Shown: positions 25,419-34,235, counted from the stretch's first letter. The stretch: 64,000 nt of DNA from Peptococcaceae bacterium (GCA_024655825.1 JANLFJ010000002.1:1-64000), one strand, 5' to 3'. Program-made: numbers and translations. The notes: generated by a model from the letters alone, not told the origin.

Positions 25419-26306
25419 CTACTCTTCCCAGTCGGGCCTGCAGTGCCGGCAGCCGCCGCATTGGGTCGCCTTCCGGCCAAAAACATTGAGAATTGTTCTT
25501 ATGGTGTCACCCGGTTCCACTCCTTCTTCCAGGTGCAGTTCAACTTTGCGAGGGGCCAGGGTTATAAGCGCACTAATCAGCAGATCGTCATAATTGATGT
25601 CGTTTTCAAGTAAATCCACCATTAAACCGTTCAGGCACTCGTGGATAAACGGCCTGTCATGGGCATCAAGCATCATGAATTTACCATTTTTTTTAAAAAT
25701 AATTTTTATCTTATCAACCCGTGGTTCCTGGATCTCCACAAAATATTTTAATAGCCGAATAAATTCCATGTACTCCTTTTCCAGCATGAATTCGTCAACG
25801 GCTGAATTTACAATTTCCTCCAGTTCGTTCTGGTATTCCTTGAGACGAAAATTTATAAAACCTTCCAGTATTAAATCTTTATGAATTTCAAAATAACCCA
25901 GGATTTTTTCCATCACCTTTTCTTTGCGCTGCCGGATTTGAAATGAATCGTACCCGCCGGGGTTAAGGACCTCCCTGGCCTTGTTCAGAATGGCCTGCTT
26001 CTCTTCGTCGTTATAATAAAAGTAGTTCACCCGCACAATTCTCCTGATAATCCTGGCTTCCCACTCTTCCACGATAATGTCCGCCAGGCAGCTGGCAATT
26101 GAGTTTTTGATTAAATCGAAAGCCTCTTTATTGTTTTTGCCCTGCCGTTCCTGGAGACGGCAATCCATAAAAGTGAATTCTCCTATTTTATCCACGCCAA
26201 TATTCAAGGGAAAACCTTCTTTTTGCAGGCAGCCGAGTTTATCCATGAGCCTTGTGTATAAGAGGCCGGGCATGGTACTTGTTCCTATTGAAATCGGTTC
26301 GGTCAA
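25419..26306 (-). CDS. ytxC: YtxC-like sporulation protein
   Basis: About 295 residues, taking as start the TTG at 26306 nine bases after AAAGGAG; the frame extends seven codons further. It has the YtxC-type central region (IIRRIVRVNYFYYNDEEKQAIL, ILEGFINFRLKEY, VDEFMLEKEYMEFIRLLKYFVEIQEPRVD) and a C-terminal QCGGCRHCRPDWEE segment with a Cys-x2-Cys-x2-Cys cluster that could bind metal. The family is found in endospore formers, often near thrS as here. Its role is unknown. Confidence 0.85.
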   Translation of the reverse strand: MTEPISIGTSTMPGLLYTRLMDKLGCLQKEGFPLNIGVDKIGEFTFMDCRLQERQGKNNKEAFDLIKNSIASCLADIIVEEWEARIIRRIVRVNYFYYNDEEKQAILNKAREVLNPGGYDSFQIRQRKEKVMEKILGYFEIHKDLILEGFINFRLKEYQNELEEIVNSAVDEFMLEKEYMEFIRLLKYFVEIQEPRVDKIKIIFKKNGKFMMLDAHDRPFIHECLNGLMVDLLENDINYDDLLISALITLAPRKVELHLEEGVEPGDTIRTILNVFGRKATQCGGCRHCRPDWEE

Positions 26307-26373
26307 AAGCACCAGCTCCTTTCGCAAAACTAGTATATGAGAGGAATTTATTAATATACAGGTGTGTTTATAG

Positions 26374-26418
26374 CAAAAAAAGCAAAAGAAGGGAACTTAT
26401 CATCAATAAGCTCCCTTC
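26374..26418 (-). terminator. Intrinsic terminator of the coat-protein operon
   Basis: On the minus strand GAAGGGAGCTT and AAGTTCCCTTC (26418-26408 and 26398-26388) form an 11-bp stem with one mismatch, followed by TTTTGCTTTTTTT. It ends transcription of the two coat genes. Confidence 0.85.
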
Positions 26419-26442
26419 TTATTTTTACAGTACACATGGCCT

Positions 26443-26796
26443 TTACATTGTCAGCTGTCCTTGGGGAAACTGGGTCTGGGCGTATTGTTGGTACTGCTGC
26501 TGGGATTGCTGTATTTTTTGCTGGTCCTCGACTTCCAGTTTATAGTAACCTCCTTCGAACATGACGTTAAAAAACTCCCTGGCGCACTGGTGCGTCTCAT
26601 TGAGGATAACCGTCAGGTCCTGGAAAAGCTCGCGGTGGCTTGCTTCCCTGACCATCACGTTAAAGTTGTCGGTGAGCCATTTTTCCGTGCTCAGGCAATC
26701 ATTGAGCCTGTCCTGGTCGGTCATTTCCGGTCCTTTGGCCTGAGGTTCCCCCGGCATTTTGGGGTTTTGAATTACATTGGGCTGCTGCTGTTGCAT
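26443..26796 (-). CDS. CotF-like spore coat protein
   Basis: A 117-residue protein with a Gln/Pro-rich N-terminus, a ferritin-like helical core (DRLNDCLSTEKWLTDNFNVMVREASHRELFQDLTVILNETHQCAREFFNVMFEGGYYKLE) and a Gln/Tyr-rich tail. These features match the CotF family of small spore coat proteins. It is the second gene of a two-gene operon with a related coat protein and ends in an intrinsic terminator. Confidence 0.85.
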   Translation of the reverse strand: MQQQQPNVIQNPKMPGEPQAKGPEMTDQDRLNDCLSTEKWLTDNFNVMVREASHRELFQDLTVILNETHQCAREFFNVMFEGGYYKLEVEDQQKIQQSQQQYQQYAQTQFPQGQLTM

Positions 26797-26808
26797 ATCG
26801 CTCTCTCC

Positions 26809-27102
26809 TTACTGTTTTAATTTGGCGGCTGAATTTGCGGGATTAAGATGTTTCAACAGGATGCCGTAATGTTTTTGATGAACCTGGACCGCTTTTCTCA
26901 TCAGGTTTTTTGCCTTGGCGTCCTGGGTTTCCTGCGCGAAACGATTAAACTTTTTGATCACGCCAAGCTCCCAGGAAAGAGCATCCGTCAAATACTGGTG
27001 GTCTTTGGTGGTGATGACCTGCGGCGGTTCAGGCATCCTGTTTTGCAGTCCGGCCTGCTGCTGGTTATGCATTGCTTGGGGATTATACTCCTGCGGCTGC
27101 AT
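26809..27102 (-). CDS. Small CotF-like spore coat protein
   Basis: About 97 residues from the ATG at 27102, preferred over the ATG two codons earlier that abuts AAAGGAGG. A Gln/Asn/Pro-rich N-terminus is followed by a helical segment (TTKDHQYLTDALSWELGVIKKFNRFAQETQDAKAKNLMRKAVQVHQKHYGILL) like the other half of the CotF fold. It lies 12 bases upstream of the second coat gene. The two small proteins together resemble one longer ferritin-like coat protein and may pair. Confidence 0.75.
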   Translation of the reverse strand: MQPQEYNPQAMHNQQQAGLQNRMPEPPQVITTKDHQYLTDALSWELGVIKKFNRFAQETQDAKAKNLMRKAVQVHQKHYGILLKHLNPANSAAKLKQ

Positions 27103-27169
27103 ATTCATTCCTCCTTTTTGTAATAGTGGTCCTTTACTAGCATGATTATTTTTTCGTCTGTTTATGTAT

Positions 27170-30100
27170 TCATTCTTCCAATTTCTTTAAGTTCTTTTTC
27201 AGTATGCGGATGGCCCTTTCCGGATCAAGCCTGCCGTAAAGACCACCAACTGTCGAAACAAGGTAAGAGGCATCCAGGAGAACCTGGCCGTTGGGTCGCA
27301 GCACCGTGTATTCGTCATCGGTAAAGAGGGCTCCCTCGGTGATCAGCTTAAGGTCTTCCAGGTTATAGGCCAGTCCCTCTTTGCATTTATGGTATATGGT
27401 CCCGCCGATGAGCAGCAGGTTTGTCTTATTCGTATAAAAGTTGACCCCGTACTGCAGGAAATAGGTGTCCGTTTCCTTGACGTAACCCACATTGTTGCGG
27501 GTGGCTACAGCCATTATTTCTCTCGCCAGGCAGGAGCGAACGGCTGTCTCTTCCCTGGTCTCCGGCAAGTGGTGAGGATTGGCGTGAATCCACTTGAGGT
27601 ACGGTTCCAGGACAAGCGTAAGGCCTTCTTCCGCCATCTTGAAGAAGCTTCCGAAGTGGTCTTTGCCCGGTTTAAACCCGGGAAACTTGGCCCGGAAAAA
27701 GGCGGCCAGTTCTTTTTCCATCTTGCCGCTCTTGAATTTTTCTAGTTCCAGGAGATTTTCGGCGTTGTAGCTAAGACCATATTTCCCTTCCACACGGCGG
27801 TAAGCCAGCGGCGCATTAGGCGTTTTCAAAATGGTCCTCTTGACTTTTCTTTTCGGGTCGTCATAGGGGAAAACATAAAGCGGGTTTTCCCTGACGTTGG
27901 CGAAAAAGTCGGTGGTGCAGCCGCCGATATCAAGAGCCACGATGTTGCCAAGCCCTTCTTCGCTGCCGTAACCCTTGGCCAGGAGATTGATACCCAGGAA
28001 GGCTGCTCTTGGCGTGGGCAAGAATTTGGCGCTCATGTATTCTTCGACCACGTCAAAGCCCTTGCCCCTGATGATTATCGTCTGGAACAACTCCCGGATT
28101 ACCTCGTTGACCGCTTCGATATTGAACCTGTTTACTTCGGGCATCACGTTGTCGGTAATGCGGATATCGACGCTTTTGGCGGTAAAGATTTCCCTTACCC
28201 TGCCGGCTGCGTCCTTGTTGCCGGCATATATCACGGGAACGCCGTACTTTGCGTAGACAGCCAGCCTGGAGCCTTCAGCCAGCATCCTGGCGTTATGAAG
28301 CTGGGTTTCCGTATCTCCACCGTCGTCCACACCGCCGGCAATCAGTATGATTTCGGGCTGGTCAACTTCGTAAATGGTCCGTACATCTTCCTCTGTCAAT
28401 TTCCCTTCATAAGAATTCAAGAGCTTTGCTCCCGCCGTAAGAGCAGCCAGGTCGGCGGCAAACCCGCTCTCTTCTTTGCACAGAGCCACCGTGACCATTT
28501 TCAGCCCGCCTTTGGCGCTGCTGCAGGGAAGCTTGACCTCAAACCTGTCCATGGCTTTTTTCAAAGGTTCCCAGCTTCCCTGGGCCTCGCACTCCGCCAG
28601 GCAGCCGAGCCCGTTGGCCAGTCCAATCCGGATGTCATTGGGCGTGGTGGGCACGTATTTCAAGTCAACCTCCTCGGAAGAAGTGTTAAACACGGCTATT
28701 TTGGTATAAGTGCTCCCAAAGTCCACGGCCAGTACCCACTTGTCTTCCAAATCCTTAATTCCCAGCTCTTCCCTGAATTTTGCCACCGTGTCGCTTTCGA
28801 TCTTTTCTTCCAGTTCCGTTATGTAAGACTCATCATTGGCCATGGAAACATCCTTGAAGAAATACCAGGGAAATCTCTGCCTCACCAGGTCCACCCGGTG
28901 AATCTCGTCTTTGACCTTGATCCCGTCAAATTCGTCGATCTTGCAGGCGCCGTTTACTATCTTGGTGCGGCACTTCCCGGTCAGTTCGTAGCGCTTATCG
29001 ACAACTGTTATCTGTGGAGCCTGGAAGAGGCCGATCTGAAGAGCAAGGTCAAGGTTATCGGCGCTGATCAGGGCGCATGTTTTTGTCGGGTAGTTTTCCT
29101 CATCAATGAGATCCAGGAGCAGGGAAGCATAATTCTTATCCTGGTCATGCCCCCGTTCTCCCGCTTCTTCTTCGCTCACCGCATATAGTTCATAATTATC
29201 CAGATTTACCTTTCCTTCGTAGCCTGCCATCATAGCCAGGTGCAGCATGTTGTACATGACGCCCTTTTTCAGTTCCCTCTTTCTTTCGACAACCCGGGGG
29301 TCATTCCAGACATCGGGCTGTGCGCCCTTGTAAAAATCCTTGAACACCTGTTTGACAATATCGGCGCTTTCGATAATATCCTTGGCCCTCGCTTCATGGT
29401 GGGCCTCCGGGTAGCTGACCACGTGCACAATGTCCGGTTCCATATACATCTGCCAGTAGGTGGAGACGGCAAGGTGTCCCTTAGCCATATCCAGGTTCGG
29501 CGGGAAGCTGGACAAACCGCCCCTTGTTTCCCTGATAATGTTGTAATCAAAATACCTGGTCAGCGGCTCAATAAGCTCATAAGCCGCCTTCATTTTCGCC
29601 AGGTCGCACAAGGGAGCAATTTCCGGCGGCAGGTCGAACATCAACTGCATCACATAGTTTTTTATCCCGCACTTTAACGCTACAACACCGGCAATGACAT
29701 GGTCGGTCACGTACATGTCGTCGGAACAATTGCGCAATTGCCATTGATGGGGATCGTTGATTTCCAGGGGTTTATTAATTGAAGCCCACCAGCGCATGAC
29801 CTCGAAGTGTTCATCGATGCCTTCCCTGATGGGCAGCGGTCCTCGACCGTCCAGCTGGTTGTAAAAAAAGATAGGCACAGCTGGAAAAGGCATATTGAAG
29901 GCCTCTTCAAAGTATTTGGCCAGCTCGAGAAGTTCGTCGGTACCTGAATAAATGCGGGTCATGGGGAAATTCCCGCACTTGGTGGCTTCTTTTAAAGCCT
30001 TCAAGTCTTCTTTTGTCCTGATGGGTGCCCCGCCCTGGCCCCGTAAATACTTGTCCGGCTTTTCTTCTCCCCGGATAAACTTGGCCAAAAATGCCTGCGA

Positions 30101-30823
30101 CGGCTGGTCCGGCGCCAGGGAGACGATTTCAATAGCCTCAGCCTCGCAGACTTTTTTAATGTCTTCGAGGGTCGGTTCCAGGCTTTCCGAAGCGATACCG
30201 ATATGGGCCCTGATGATGGGACGGTTTTCCAGCTCGCGGACCTGTTTAATCCTTGGAAGCAGGTCGTCTGACCACTCAATTTTTCTGGCAGCGGCTCCTG
30301 TTTTCTTTTCGGCAAATTCTTCCAGTTCTTCCATGGTAACAAAATCATCAACGATCATTTCAAAAAAGTTTTTAAACTCAGCCCGTTTCTCGTATTCCCT
30401 GGCAATAGCCTCCAGGTCGTAATTGCGTTCCTCTTCCGAGGAGAATTTGTCAGGCAGCACCGGAACGCCGGTCATAGCCCGCACCAGGTTGGCCGCCGGC
30501 CTCAACCCCCCAAAGGTATAGCGAATCCCGCTCTCCTTCGAATGAAGTCCGTGTTTGATGGCTTTTTCCATGAATTCCCTGATCATTTTATCAAGGTGAA
30601 GGTCTCCCAGCCTGAATGATACACCCACCACTTCGGGGCGCGACTCCCTGATCTTGTTAATCAGGTCGTCGATCTGCACTGCAGGTCCCAGCTTGACCGC
30701 GACATAACCCACCCCTTTGTCCTCCATCCACTCCGCAAAAGTTTCCACGCCGAGGGAATGAACGCAATCGCCGATCGAACCGGCTAACACCCTCCTTTTT
30801 TTCACATTCTTCTGCTCTTTCAA
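27170..30823 (-). CDS. Fused B12-dependent mutase: B12-binding domain + barrel + GlmL/MutL-type reactivase
   Basis: A 1217-residue protein with a TTG start eight bases after GGGGTG. Residues about 10-145 form a cobalamin-binding Rossmann domain with D19-C-V-H22-S-L-G25 (a D-x2-H-x2-G variant of D-x-H-x2-G) and a GG turn in YTFGG. Residues about 180-600 look like a mutase TIM-barrel (PMTRIYSGTDELLELAKYFEEAF, INDPHQWQLRNCSDDMYVTDH). Residues about 690-1217 are an ASKHA ATPase of the GlmL/MutL type: phosphate-1 loop VLAVDFGSTYTKIAVFN and second loop VALDIGGCTTDFF near 960. GlmL-type proteins accompany glutamate mutase and are thought to maintain the coenzyme. Catalytic part and chaperone fused in one chain is unusual. 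It follows the opine-dehydrogenase-like gene by 37 bases. The substrate is unknown. Confidence 0.8.
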   Translation of the reverse strand: MKEQKNVKKRRVLAGSIGDCVHSLGVETFAEWMEDKGVGYVAVKLGPAVQIDDLINKIRESRPEVVGVSFRLGDLHLDKMIREFMEKAIKHGLHSKESGIRYTFGGLRPAANLVRAMTGVPVLPDKFSSEEERNYDLEAIAREYEKRAEFKNFFEMIVDDFVTMEELEEFAEKKTGAAARKIEWSDDLLPRIKQVRELENRPIIRAHIGIASESLEPTLEDIKKVCEAEAIEIVSLAPDQPSQAFLAKFIRGEEKPDKYLRGQGGAPIRTKEDLKALKEATKCGNFPMTRIYSGTDELLELAKYFEEAFNMPFPAVPIFFYNQLDGRGPLPIREGIDEHFEVMRWWASINKPLEINDPHQWQLRNCSDDMYVTDHVIAGVVALKCGIKNYVMQLMFDLPPEIAPLCDLAKMKAAYELIEPLTRYFDYNIIRETRGGLSSFPPNLDMAKGHLAVSTYWQMYMEPDIVHVVSYPEAHHEARAKDIIESADIVKQVFKDFYKGAQPDVWNDPRVVERKRELKKGVMYNMLHLAMMAGYEGKVNLDNYELYAVSEEEAGERGHDQDKNYASLLLDLIDEENYPTKTCALISADNLDLALQIGLFQAPQITVVDKRYELTGKCRTKIVNGACKIDEFDGIKVKDEIHRVDLVRQRFPWYFFKDVSMANDESYITELEEKIESDTVAKFREELGIKDLEDKWVLAVDFGSTYTKIAVFNTSSEEVDLKYVPTTPNDIRIGLANGLGCLAECEAQGSWEPLKKAMDRFEVKLPCSSAKGGLKMVTVALCKEESGFAADLAALTAGAKLLNSYEGKLTEEDVRTIYEVDQPEIILIAGGVDDGGDTETQLHNARMLAEGSRLAVYAKYGVPVIYAGNKDAAGRVREIFTAKSVDIRITDNVMPEVNRFNIEAVNEVIRELFQTIIIRGKGFDVVEEYMSAKFLPTPRAAFLGINLLAKGYGSEEGLGNIVALDIGGCTTDFFANVRENPLYVFPYDDPKRKVKRTILKTPNAPLAYRRVEGKYGLSYNAENLLELEKFKSGKMEKELAAFFRAKFPGFKPGKDHFGSFFKMAEEGLTLVLEPYLKWIHANPHHLPETREETAVRSCLAREIMAVATRNNVGYVKETDTYFLQYGVNFYTNKTNLLLIGGTIYHKCKEGLAYNLEDLKLITEGALFTDDEYTVLRPNGQVLLDASYLVSTVGGLYGRLDPERAIRILKKNLKKLEE

Positions 30824-30860
30824 AACAAATCACCCCATTTTATTTTTATCTAAACAATAT

Positions 30861-32042
30861 TCAAAATACTATCCTGCATAAACTGTCCATGTTCACAATT
30901 CCGTAATTCTGAGGTATCGGGGTTTCTCCCAGGTCCTTGCCCTCCAGCTTACCGCCTGCCAAGTACTCTTTCCCCATCCACCTGCCGGCAGCGGTAATAA
31001 CTTCATCCATCATCGGAGTAGCCACACCTGCCAGTTCGGCCAGGCCCCGGCTTACAACAAGCCCATAAGGGACATCCTCCGTCAGGTAGCGGCTGGAGAA
31101 ATCCGGCACATACCCCTCATTCCCCCGTTTTCTAACCGGAGCTTTTAATCCCCGGTAACCCTTATTGGTATTAAAGCACTTCATTAAAGTTGAACTGTCT
31201 TCTATTGACCCTCTGTAAGAATTGATTATCCATTCCCGGATTCCGGTGACACCTGTCAGATCAAACCCTCCATCTTTTTCCAGAACGGCTTTAATCTCCA
31301 ATATCTCAAAACTGAGCCTTTCCAGTATGCCGCACATTTCTTCCGTTACGCCCTGGTAAAAGAGGGGGATTCTGTTTTCAGGGAAAGGCTGCCCGTCCCA
31401 TTGGCGAAATAACCCGTACATTATCCCGGGATGGATTACCTGGCCCATATTGGCCAGGGAAACTGCCAGCATGTTCGGCATAGGCAGCACCGGAAGGCCA
31501 AGCAAATCCTGGAGAGCGTCGCAGAGAACAGCTGCTTGATTTGCCGGCAAGGACGCCGCCGCGACCTGGTTTTTCGTCCCCAGTATCTCCACCTGCTTGC
31601 CGTATTCTTTAATTCGGCAAGCCCAGGGAAGCGTCTGCAACCCGAAAATAGTGACGCCGGGCGGCGCCAGGCTGCAGGCCAAAAACTCAAAACCGCTGCG
31701 CGAAGGAATTGCTCCCACTATGGTACCCGGTGACAGGTGCTCGCTCATCCTGGCAAACAACTGCTTGTGGGTAAAAGCCGGAAGCACAAACACGACCGCC
31801 TCGCTTCCCGGAATAACCTTTTGGGGGTCACTGTCGATACGAGCAGGCAGGCCCAAGGAAACCTGTCCTTCCGCGCTTACCGCCTTAATACCTCCCTGCT
31901 GTGCCGTACCCTGCCTGATAAGCTCCGCCTCTTCCGGGAGCGGGGCCCATATCCTTACCTCCAGCCCCCTTGCGGATGCCAGAGCCGCCAGGGCATGCGC
32001 GCCGTTACCTCCTCCAACCACAGTAAGCGAACGAATTTTCAT
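30861..32042 (-). CDS. Opine (octopine/nopaline) dehydrogenase-like NAD(P)-dependent enzyme
   Basis: The start ATG at 32042 is preceded by GAGGAGG. The 393-residue protein has a Rossmann N-domain (VVGGGNGAHALAALASARG at about 6-24), AVVFVLPAFTHKQLF, and the C-terminal opine-dehydrogenase domain with NMGQVIHPGIMYG containing the His-Pro of the active site. Members form or cleave a secondary amine between an amino acid and a keto acid. It directly precedes the B12 mutase fusion in one transcript and has its own leader hairpin with U run. Together they suggest breakdown or rearrangement of an amino-acid-like or opine-like compound; this is inference. Confidence 0.75.
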   Translation of the reverse strand: MKIRSLTVVGGGNGAHALAALASARGLEVRIWAPLPEEAELIRQGTAQQGGIKAVSAEGQVSLGLPARIDSDPQKVIPGSEAVVFVLPAFTHKQLFARMSEHLSPGTIVGAIPSRSGFEFLACSLAPPGVTIFGLQTLPWACRIKEYGKQVEILGTKNQVAAASLPANQAAVLCDALQDLLGLPVLPMPNMLAVSLANMGQVIHPGIMYGLFRQWDGQPFPENRIPLFYQGVTEEMCGILERLSFEILEIKAVLEKDGGFDLTGVTGIREWIINSYRGSIEDSSTLMKCFNTNKGYRGLKAPVRKRGNEGYVPDFSSRYLTEDVPYGLVVSRGLAELAGVATPMMDEVITAAGRWMGKEYLAGGKLEGKDLGETPIPQNYGIVNMDSLCRIVF

Positions 32043-32080
32043 AAGACCTCCTCGTCTTAAGTCGAACAAAAACTAAAATA

Positions 32081-32163
32081 AAAAGAAAAGACAGCCAGAA
32101 CTTAAGGAATTCCCTCTCTTCTGGACTGTCGGCCAAGTCGTTGCCCAGTCAGCAGCCTCTATA
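32081..32163 (-). promoter_or_regulatory. Structured leader B with terminator (copy of leader A at 35058)
   Basis: On the minus strand GACAGTCCAGAA (32130-32119) pairs with TTCTGGCTGTC (32100-32090), with one bulge, and is followed by TTTTCTTTTTATTTT, an intrinsic terminator before the opine-dehydrogenase gene. Just upstream, GACTGGGC (32150-32143) can pair with GCCGACAGTC, which includes the terminator's 5' arm, so a competing antiterminator is possible. About 31 of 41 aligned bases upstream of the loop match leader A. It begins at the stop codon of the Com-like gene. Confidence 0.65.
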
Positions 32164-32350
32164 TTCTTATGAGATTGATCATTTTACAGTCCCGGTTATG
32201 GCATTTGATTTCAATGTACCGCGCAGGTTTTAACACTGGCTTGTCAGGAACGGTACCCACCAACTTAAACAGTAACTTGCCGCAGTTGCCGCAGGTAACA
32301 CGCACGTGGTCACTTTTTCCTCCGGGGGCAACCTGGTATGCTGCCTCCAT
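32159..32350 (-). CDS. Com-like zinc-finger protein (phage Mu Com family)
   Basis: A 63-residue protein with two Cys pairs: VTCGNCGKLLFK and YIEIKCHNRDCKMIN. The C-x2-C-x-KLLFK and IEI(K/R)C arrangement is that of Com from phage Mu and Mu-like prophages, a zinc-binding RNA regulator that opens a hairpin in the mom mRNA so it can be translated. Here there is no phage around it: the gene sits at the head of the opine-dehydrogenase/mutase unit and its stop codon overlaps a structured leader RNA. Regulation of that RNA is a plausible role. The N-terminal 16 residues may or may not be translated. Confidence 0.7.
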   Translation of the reverse strand: MEAAYQVAPGGKSDHVRVTCGNCGKLLFKLVGTVPDKPVLKPARYIEIKCHNRDCKMINLIRI

Positions 32351-32390
32351 ACCTTACCACCCCTTAGCATTAAAGTATTATACAATGTAT

Positions 32391-32430
32391 TGTTAATATG
32401 GTAATAATGTGTTAATACCGGTTGTTACCA
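32391..32430. promoter_or_regulatory. TGTTA-type repeats upstream of the Com-like gene
   Basis: TGTTAATATG at 32391, TGTTAATACC at 32410 and TGTTACCA at 32423 lie in the promoter region of the Com/opine-dehydrogenase/mutase unit. Similar 10-base repeats occur at 35138 and 38446, so a shared regulator, probably the GntR-type protein at 38714, may bind here. Confidence 0.45.
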
Positions 32431-32487
32431 CTTAATATATTTATTCAACGTCTTTTTAAAAAATCCTCCTGGAAAACAGTAACCATG

Positions 32488-32525
32488 CAAAAAAATAGCC
32501 CGGGAAAAAGCCGGGCTGTTTTTTT
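32488..32525 (-). terminator. Intrinsic terminator after the TRAP-like permease operon
   Basis: AGCCCGG at 32497-32503 pairs with CCGGGCT at 32511-32517, with A/T runs on both sides. On the minus strand it ends the operon that includes 32547-35002. Confidence 0.85.
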
Positions 32526-32546
32526 ATAACGCTTAAAACAATTCTT

Positions 32547-32840
32547 TTAGGCCGAAACGGAATTAACTTCCCCCGTCTCTTCCTCCTCATTTTGATCAAT
32601 TGTCAAGTGGTGTTCTTTCATCATATAAAAGTCGATTAAGCCGAACAGGATGGCATAACAGGCTAATTTTTTACTGAAATTCATTACCTGCATGTTAAAG
32701 TTGGAAATCACGGCCGCCGCAGTTCCATCAACAATAAAGGCGGCAAGGAATAAAACCGCAACCATAGCTCCGGCCAGGACGGCCACGGCTACCGCGACGG
32801 CATAGACAGTCACTAAAAAGGCGTGGATTTGCTGTTTCAT
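32547..32840 (-). CDS. Small membrane protein next to a TRAP-like permease
   Basis: A 97-residue protein with two or three hydrophobic segments (FLVTVYAVAVAVAVLAGAMVAVLFLAAFIV and LACYAILFGLIDFYMM) and an acidic tail (DQNEEEETGE). AAGGAGG precedes the start, and it lies 18 bases after the permease gene. TRAP systems normally have a small membrane subunit (DctQ), but this protein is shorter than the usual 160 or so residues and I do not recognise the DctQ pattern. It may be a non-standard small subunit of the adjacent transporter. Confidence 0.6.
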   Translation of the reverse strand: MKQQIHAFLVTVYAVAVAVAVLAGAMVAVLFLAAFIVDGTAAAVISNFNMQVMNFSKKLACYAILFGLIDFYMMKEHHLTIDQNEEEETGEVNSVSA

Positions 32841-32858
32841 ATCCGGATACCTCCTTCC

Positions 32859-34235
32859 TTAATGCACGAACAGAGGTAAAATGCCGAGCAGCAGGATCAC
32901 GCTCATCACAGCATGTCCCGCTATCCAGACATACCCTAATTTGGCCGTTTCCTTAAATCCCGATTTGGCAATGCCCATGGCCGCATACATGCACAAGGCC
33001 ATCGGCGGTGTCATCCCCTCCATGCATCCGGTAATTGCCGGCATTACCGCCGCTACGACGAAGGGGTCAAGACCTACCGCGGCTCCCGTCGAAATGATGG
33101 CACCGCCTAGAATGGCAACCTGGGCCGAACCGGGCATAACCATTCCCAAAAACGCTGTAAAAATTACAACCAGCAGAGCCCAACCAAAAGGCCCCAGTCC
33201 GAAGCTCAAAAACCACTGCTTGACAGCCTGCTCCATGGCGATTTCCTTAAATACCACGGAAATGGCATAAGCGAAATAGATGGTTGCCGATACCGGCACA
33301 ACGCCTTTTAAGGTGTTTTTGAAAAGAATCATCAAGCTGGAATAGTTTAATCCACCCTCAATGTTTTTTCGGCCTATGTAAAGGGCATAAATGCAGGCCA
33401 CGCCAGCCACAAACATCAACAGCGTACCGGAAAAAACCTTTTGCCCGGCTTCTCCCAGGCGAGAAACAACAAACGGCTTCATCGTAGAGTCCATAAGCAA
33501 GGGCAGCAGTATCAGAACGGGTATCAACAGGGAAGTCCAACCCTCTTTTAAAGACTGCCCAAAGGAAGGCCTTTCCGCCTTAGGAATTGGATCTACATGG
33601 TAGTATTTAGCAAAACCGTACAGGAAGATGGCTCTCTGTATGACGAGCCATGCCCCGACCACCCAGAGGGCCAGCCAGAAGGTTGAAAGCTCGTATTTGT
33701 TGGGATACAGTGCAGCCAGAATCCCGAAACCGACCAGGTTAAGACCGGGACCCATCTGGTTGCCCAGGGTGCTGCAGGACATTTCTGTCGTTGCCGCCAG
33801 GGCCCTGGGAAATCCCGTTTTAATCATAGCAGGGATCGTGAAAACCCCGGTGGCTGCCACGTTTCCAGGCCCCGTCCCCGACATCATGGCCATGGCGCTG
33901 CTTCCCAGCAGCGAAACATAGCCCGCGCCGCCGGGGAGCCCGCCGAACACGGCGACAATAAGGTTAATAAGCTTCTCAACTACCCTGGTCTGGTTGAGAA
34001 TATGGGCCAGCACCAGGAAGGTGACGATGATGTAAAACAGGGAACTGGTTGTAGGATAAATCAGGTACTTCCAGAACAAATCATAGCGCTGCGTCATGAT
34101 AATCGTGAAAGGAAAGCCTAAAGCTATTGCTTCGTAAATAGGCCGTTTAAATACTATAAAAACAAGCATGATAAACAACAGGAGTTCAACGAGGTAGAAA
34201 ATTTCCAGTGGTATCCCGCCAATAGTAATATTCAT
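32859..34235 (-). CDS. TRAP-type large permease (DctM-like) family protein
   Basis: A 458-residue membrane protein with about 12 hydrophobic segments. The signature stretch SAMAMMSGTGPGNVAATGVFTIPAMIKTGFPRALAATTE and the repeated VMPAITGCMEGMTPPMALCMYAA match the two pseudo-symmetric hairpin regions of TRAP large subunits. TRAP carriers import organic acids with sodium and a binding protein. No binding-protein gene is seen in this operon, so the partner is elsewhere or absent. The start overlaps the stop of the upstream hydrolase by four bases. Confidence 0.75.
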   Translation of the reverse strand: MNITIGGIPLEIFYLVELLLFIMLVFIVFKRPIYEAIALGFPFTIIMTQRYDLFWKYLIYPTTSSLFYIIVTFLVLAHILNQTRVVEKLINLIVAVFGGLPGGAGYVSLLGSSAMAMMSGTGPGNVAATGVFTIPAMIKTGFPRALAATTEMSCSTLGNQMGPGLNLVGFGILAALYPNKYELSTFWLALWVVGAWLVIQRAIFLYGFAKYYHVDPIPKAERPSFGQSLKEGWTSLLIPVLILLPLLMDSTMKPFVVSRLGEAGQKVFSGTLLMFVAGVACIYALYIGRKNIEGGLNYSSLMILFKNTLKGVVPVSATIYFAYAISVVFKEIAMEQAVKQWFLSFGLGPFGWALLVVIFTAFLGMVMPGSAQVAILGGAIISTGAAVGLDPFVVAAVMPAITGCMEGMTPPMALCMYAAMGIAKSGFKETAKLGYVWIAGHAVMSVILLLGILPLFVH

